64,000 bases of DNA, taken from NCBI RefSeq assembly GCF_020966755.1, contig NZ_JAJKFT010000004.1:248001-312000 (forward strand), written 5' to 3'. The stretch comes from Blastopirellula sediminis. Its GTDB lineage: Bacteria; Planctomycetota; Planctomycetia; Pirellulales; Pirellulaceae. Of the stretch, positions 61,357 through 64,000 are shown piece by piece (the stretch's first letter is position 1; every line of letters starts with the position of its first letter). A model generated the notes under the pieces. The model was given only the letters and a program-made list of their open reading frames with translations, ran no database searches and was not told the origin of the DNA. Position numbers and translations under genes: made by a program.

Positions 61357-62615
61357 AACGCGTACTGATCCCAATCAATATCGCTGGAGATTTCTTCTCC
61401 TTCGACCGCGACTTCGGCGAGTTGCCCGTGCGCGATGAAGGTGCACGACTCATAATATTCGCACACCTTGCGAGCTTCTTCCAGATTGGCGACCGGCGAC
61501 ATGTTCAATTCGTCAACAATTCCCTCGGGCAAATTGCTAATCAAATACACCTTATTTCTGTCGAGGGTGGTCGCCAGTTGCAGTGCTGCGGCGGCGTCGG
61601 CAGTTCGTTCGCGACGAATGCGACGACGTTGTTCATCAAGGTCGTCATGCTCGGCCAGTTGCATCATGGTCGGCGAAGGAAACGTCGTCAGTTCGCTACA
61701 GACCAGAATCGCGCCGTTGTCATCGGCTGCATTCGATGCGACCGCGAGCGAACGGGCGAAGTTCGCCCACGTTTGTTGCTCTTGTCCGCCGCTGATTGCG
61801 ACGATCGTCAGGGCTGCACGCTTGGCCGGTTGATAGCGCCATGTCTTGGCGAGCTCGTCTTGGATTTGCGCCGAAATCAGATCGATCGCGCCGGCGCGAA
61901 TTGCGCTGATGCTTTCCGGCCCATTCGCTTCGACCACGATCCCAAACAGCACGCCGAGCAGATGCCCCGCTTCGGTCGCTTCGCCGGCGCGACGTTTGCG
62001 TAGCACCGGTTGTTCGACGAACGTGGGAGCCGACAGACGCTGCATCGTTTCGCGATCGGTGAAGGTCGGAAAGACCGCTTCGTACGGACCGAAGTAGTCG
62101 AGTGAAGAATCAAGCCGCGCCAATCCGACCGGAATTACCATGTCGGCGTCGCTCAAGATCCGGTTGACCATGATCGGGCGGTTTTCTTTGGACGCGCCGA
62201 TGAACGCGAGCTTGTTGCGATCATCGGGATCATGTCGCTCGAGCGTGACGTCGGTGCGCTCACCGATCATCGCGGTGACGGCGGCTTGCAGATGATCGGC
62301 CGCGTCATGCGGCAATACGATCGCCGTGCGGCGATCCGCCATCTCCGCACGAGCGGTTACGTCGAGGATGGCCGCGATGATATCCGCGACGTTGGGAATA
62401 TGACGTCCGATCGCGAATGCGATCAGGTCGCCTGGGACCGTAGCTTCGGCAAGACCGGGAAACTGCGGGGGATTGGTGAGCGCCGTTTCGACTTCGCTCC
62501 GCACCGAAGAAAGGGTCGGTCCGGCCCCATCACAAATGGCGACGATCTTCTCGTCTTTCAGCTGGAGCTCGAATTTTTGGCTTTCGCCGAACGACAATGA
62601 GATTTGCATGGGCAT
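61353..62615 (-). CDS. LarA-like (DUF2088) protein lacking nickel-pincer residues
   Basis: A protein of 420 aa. By eye it follows the lactate racemase LarA layout: DLIAFAIGRHIPNVADIIAA at the DxTRPxP strand, then IGASKENRPIMVNRILSDAD at the GxPVxINxxVxxAD segment, then LDYFGPYEAVFPTFTDRETM at the AGYxGGxKxxxPG segment. The Lys that carries the nickel-pincer cofactor and the neighbouring His of LarA appear replaced (GPYEA instead of GGRK), and the GTHR motif is absent. Racemase activity is therefore unlikely. A second methionine (third codon) is an alternative start. Its stop overlaps the YgfZ start (ATGA). Confidence 0.7.
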   Translation of the reverse strand: MPMQISLSFGESQKFELQLKDEKIVAICDGAGPTLSSVRSEVETALTNPPQFPGLAEATVPGDLIAFAIGRHIPNVADIIAAILDVTARAEMADRRTAIVLPHDAADHLQAAVTAMIGERTDVTLERHDPDDRNKLAFIGASKENRPIMVNRILSDADMVIPVGLARLDSSLDYFGPYEAVFPTFTDRETMQRLSAPTFVEQPVLRKRRAGEATEAGHLLGVLFGIVVEANGPESISAIRAGAIDLISAQIQDELAKTWRYQPAKRAALTIVAISGGQEQQTWANFARSLAVASNAADDNGAILVCSELTTFPSPTMMQLAEHDDLDEQRRRIRRERTADAAAALQLATTLDRNKVYLISNLPEGIVDELNMSPVANLEEARKVCEYYESCTFIAHGQLAEVAVEGEEISSDIDWDQYAL

Positions 62616-62764
62616 CTGCGGAGGTTGGAACAGCGAGTCGATCCCTGCAATCTTAGAAGGGATTGTCGCTGGGGGTCAACGAGTCGAGGTTTACGCCGAG
62701 ACGCGAAATCGATGATAATAGGCCCTTTCAGCGAGAGTCTTCGTTTGTCGGAAGGGAAGTCGTC

Positions 62765-64000
62765 ATGCGAGTTTGGATCGTTCTGTTGGCCTTGGGGGCC
62801 CTCCTGACGATTGGGTGCGAAAAATCGAGCAATACGGCTGAAAATTCGGCTGCCAGCGCCCCTGGCGCCGCGGCGGAAAAGGATGCTCCGCCCGCCAAGT
62901 CGCCGCTGGAACTCCTCCAGGGTATGGCCGCCGCCTACGCCCAGGCCGACAGCTACTTCGATCGCGGTACGCTTCGGCTGAGTCGTACGCTGGCCGGAGA
63001 GACGACCTTCGACGACGTTCCCTTCTCAGTCAAATTGAAGCGGCCGAACCAGTTGCGGGTCGACGCCTATCAAGTGACGATCGCCTGCGACGGCAAGCGG
63101 CTGATCGCGAAGATCTTTGACGAAGCGACGGAAGAAATGGATCACCAGGCGCTCGTCCGTCCCGCGCCGGAGCAGATCACCGCCGAAGTCCTCTATCTCG
63201 ATCCGCAGCAGAGCGATCCGATCTTGTCGGAAATTTTGCTCGGCGGAATCGTCGGACTGCCGCCGACGCTGGAGATGTTGCTCGCGAAAGAAATGCCCGA
63301 CTTCTCGGAACAAGCGGACAGCTACGTGTTGGGGCTCGACGACGAGATCAATGGTCGTCGTTGTCATCGCTTGATTTGTCAGACGCCGAATGGTCCCCTC
63401 ACGATGTATGTCGATGCGGAGAACTTCCTGCTGCGACGGATCGAGTATCCGCAGGAACCGATGCTCTCAGCGCTGAAGGAAAGTGATCCGAACGCGAAGA
63501 TCTCGCTGGTCGCCGACTTTGCCGACGCGTCGATCAACGACCCGATTCACGAAAACGAATTCCTATACAACATTCGCGGCGGCGACAAACAGGTCGCCTA
63601 CTTCGTCCGTCCTTCGCAAGCGACGGCGAGCCAGCTGTTGGGAGAAACGCCGGAAGCGTTTACGCTCGAAAAACTTTCCGGCGACAAAATCGCGTCGTCC
63701 GAATTGTTGGCGACGCCGACCATCTTGGCCTGGATCAACGATCATCCGTCGAGTCGCTTGATGACCGACCAATTGACCCGCTTCGCCGCCGATCCGTCGA
63801 CCGGCGTCAGCGTGAAACTGGTTTCGGTCGACCCGCGGGAAACGTCCGGCGAGCAAGTGCAGCAGCGTCTCGAACAATGGGGCGCCAACTTCCCGATCTA
63901 TCGCGATTCGGAAGCGGTCGGTCAAAAGCAGTTCCGGGTCCCGGGCGCACCGACCGTGGTGATGCTCGACGGCAAAGGACGCGTGCAGTTTTACGAAGCA
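62765..64000 (+). CDS. lipoprotein with LolA-like and thioredoxin-like domains, 3' truncated by the window
   Basis: The frame is open for 412 codons to the window end. A lipoprotein signal begins MRVWIVLLALGALLTIGC, with the lipidated Cys at residue 18, followed by an Ala/Ser/Glu linker. Residues about 55-260 resemble the outer-membrane lipoprotein-sorting/DUF2092 fold (YFDRGTLRLSRTLAGE, VKLKRPNQLRVDAYQ, GPLTMYVDAENFLLRRIEYP). Residues about 300-412 look like a thioredoxin-like fold (STGVSVKLVSVDPRE, FRVPGAPTVVMLDGKGRVQF with the cis-Pro). No CxxC is visible in the part present, so redox activity is doubtful. The start follows GGAAGGG by 10 bases. Confidence 0.8.
   Translation, partial: MRVWIVLLALGALLTIGCEKSSNTAENSAASAPGAAAEKDAPPAKSPLELLQGMAAAYAQADSYFDRGTLRLSRTLAGETTFDDVPFSVKLKRPNQLRVDAYQVTIACDGKRLIAKIFDEATEEMDHQALVRPAPEQITAEVLYLDPQQSDPILSEILLGGIVGLPPTLEMLLAKEMPDFSEQADSYVLGLDDEINGRRCHRLICQTPNGPLTMYVDAENFLLRRIEYPQEPMLSALKESDPNAKISLVADFADASINDPIHENEFLYNIRGGDKQVAYFVRPSQATASQLLGETPEAFTLEKLSGDKIASSELLATPTILAWINDHPSSRLMTDQLTRFAADPSTGVSVKLVSVDPRETSGEQVQQRLEQWGANFPIYRDSEAVGQKQFRVPGAPTVVMLDGKGRVQFYEA

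Noticed and set aside
1-64000. CRISPR arrays, tRNA, rRNA, tmRNA, SRP RNA or RNase P RNA
   Set aside because: Gaps between genes were read on both strands; no regularly spaced direct repeats, no tRNA T-loop with matching acceptor stem, and none of the conserved RNA cores I know.

Overview
The window reads as chromosomal DNA of a GC-rich planctomycete, most likely order Pirellulales (Blastopirellula/Bremerella-like). No 16S gene is present, so this rests on gene content: secreted PQQ propellers, a formylglycine sulfatase, kinases fused to WD40/FGE-type sensor modules, an ECF sigma factor of the planctomycete type next to a large Ser/Thr kinase, and a MoxR/DUF58/BatA-like block with a very long Ala/Gln/Glu coiled coil. 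I see no rRNA, tRNA, CRISPR array or prophage. Long antisense open frames are a by-product of high GC and are not annotated.

Layout. 1-16 kb: the 3' end of a PQQ propeller gene, then one co-directional block: secreted terpene-cyclase-fold protein, BatA-like VWA membrane protein, second VWA-like membrane protein, DUF4175-like protein, 1346-aa coiled coil, MoxR ATPase, DUF58 protein. ATGA or abutting start/stop overlaps suggest translational coupling in its middle. 16-22.7 kb: prolyl oligopeptidase with a strong terminator, then a minus-strand sugar ABC transporter (permease, double ATPase, binding lipoprotein) and a 39-aa lipoprotein. 22.9-30.3 kb: small cytosolic kinase, SH3 protein, serine hydrolase, ankyrin/WD40 protein and cupin. 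30.6-36.5 kb: TPR protein, an FHA-ParA-glutaminase operon, a sulfatase and two small membrane proteins. 36.5-38.8 kb: zinc-ribbon protein, then an accessory patch with a RAYT transposase, three clusters of REP-like palindromes and a SUKH protein. 38.8-44.9 kb: housekeeping genes map, leuS, ppa and glgC. 45-46.1 kb: an AT-richer duplicated LAGLIDADG endonuclease. 46.2-49.9 kb: kinase-FGE fusion with its ECF sigma factor. 50-52.9 kb: a sigma54 activator divergent from an SPFH membrane protein, with operators and a sigma54 promoter between them. 53.1-64 kb: GH18 hydrolase, pseudokinase, a MITE-like element, epimerase and DinB, HD-GYP protein, YgfZ coupled to a degenerate LarA-like protein, and a lipoprotein running off the end.

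Most notable: (1) the sugar-binding lipoprotein has its two sequence halves in swapped order relative to RbsB, a natural circular permutation beside normal rbsA/rbsC-type genes; (2) the sigma54/SPFH divergon has visible operators and a GG-N10-GC promoter; (3) the homing endonuclease is a full internal duplication with a Cys-rich N-terminal ribbon and no visible host intron or intein; (4) the RAYT/REP/SUKH patch; (5) a 184-bp inverted-repeat element.
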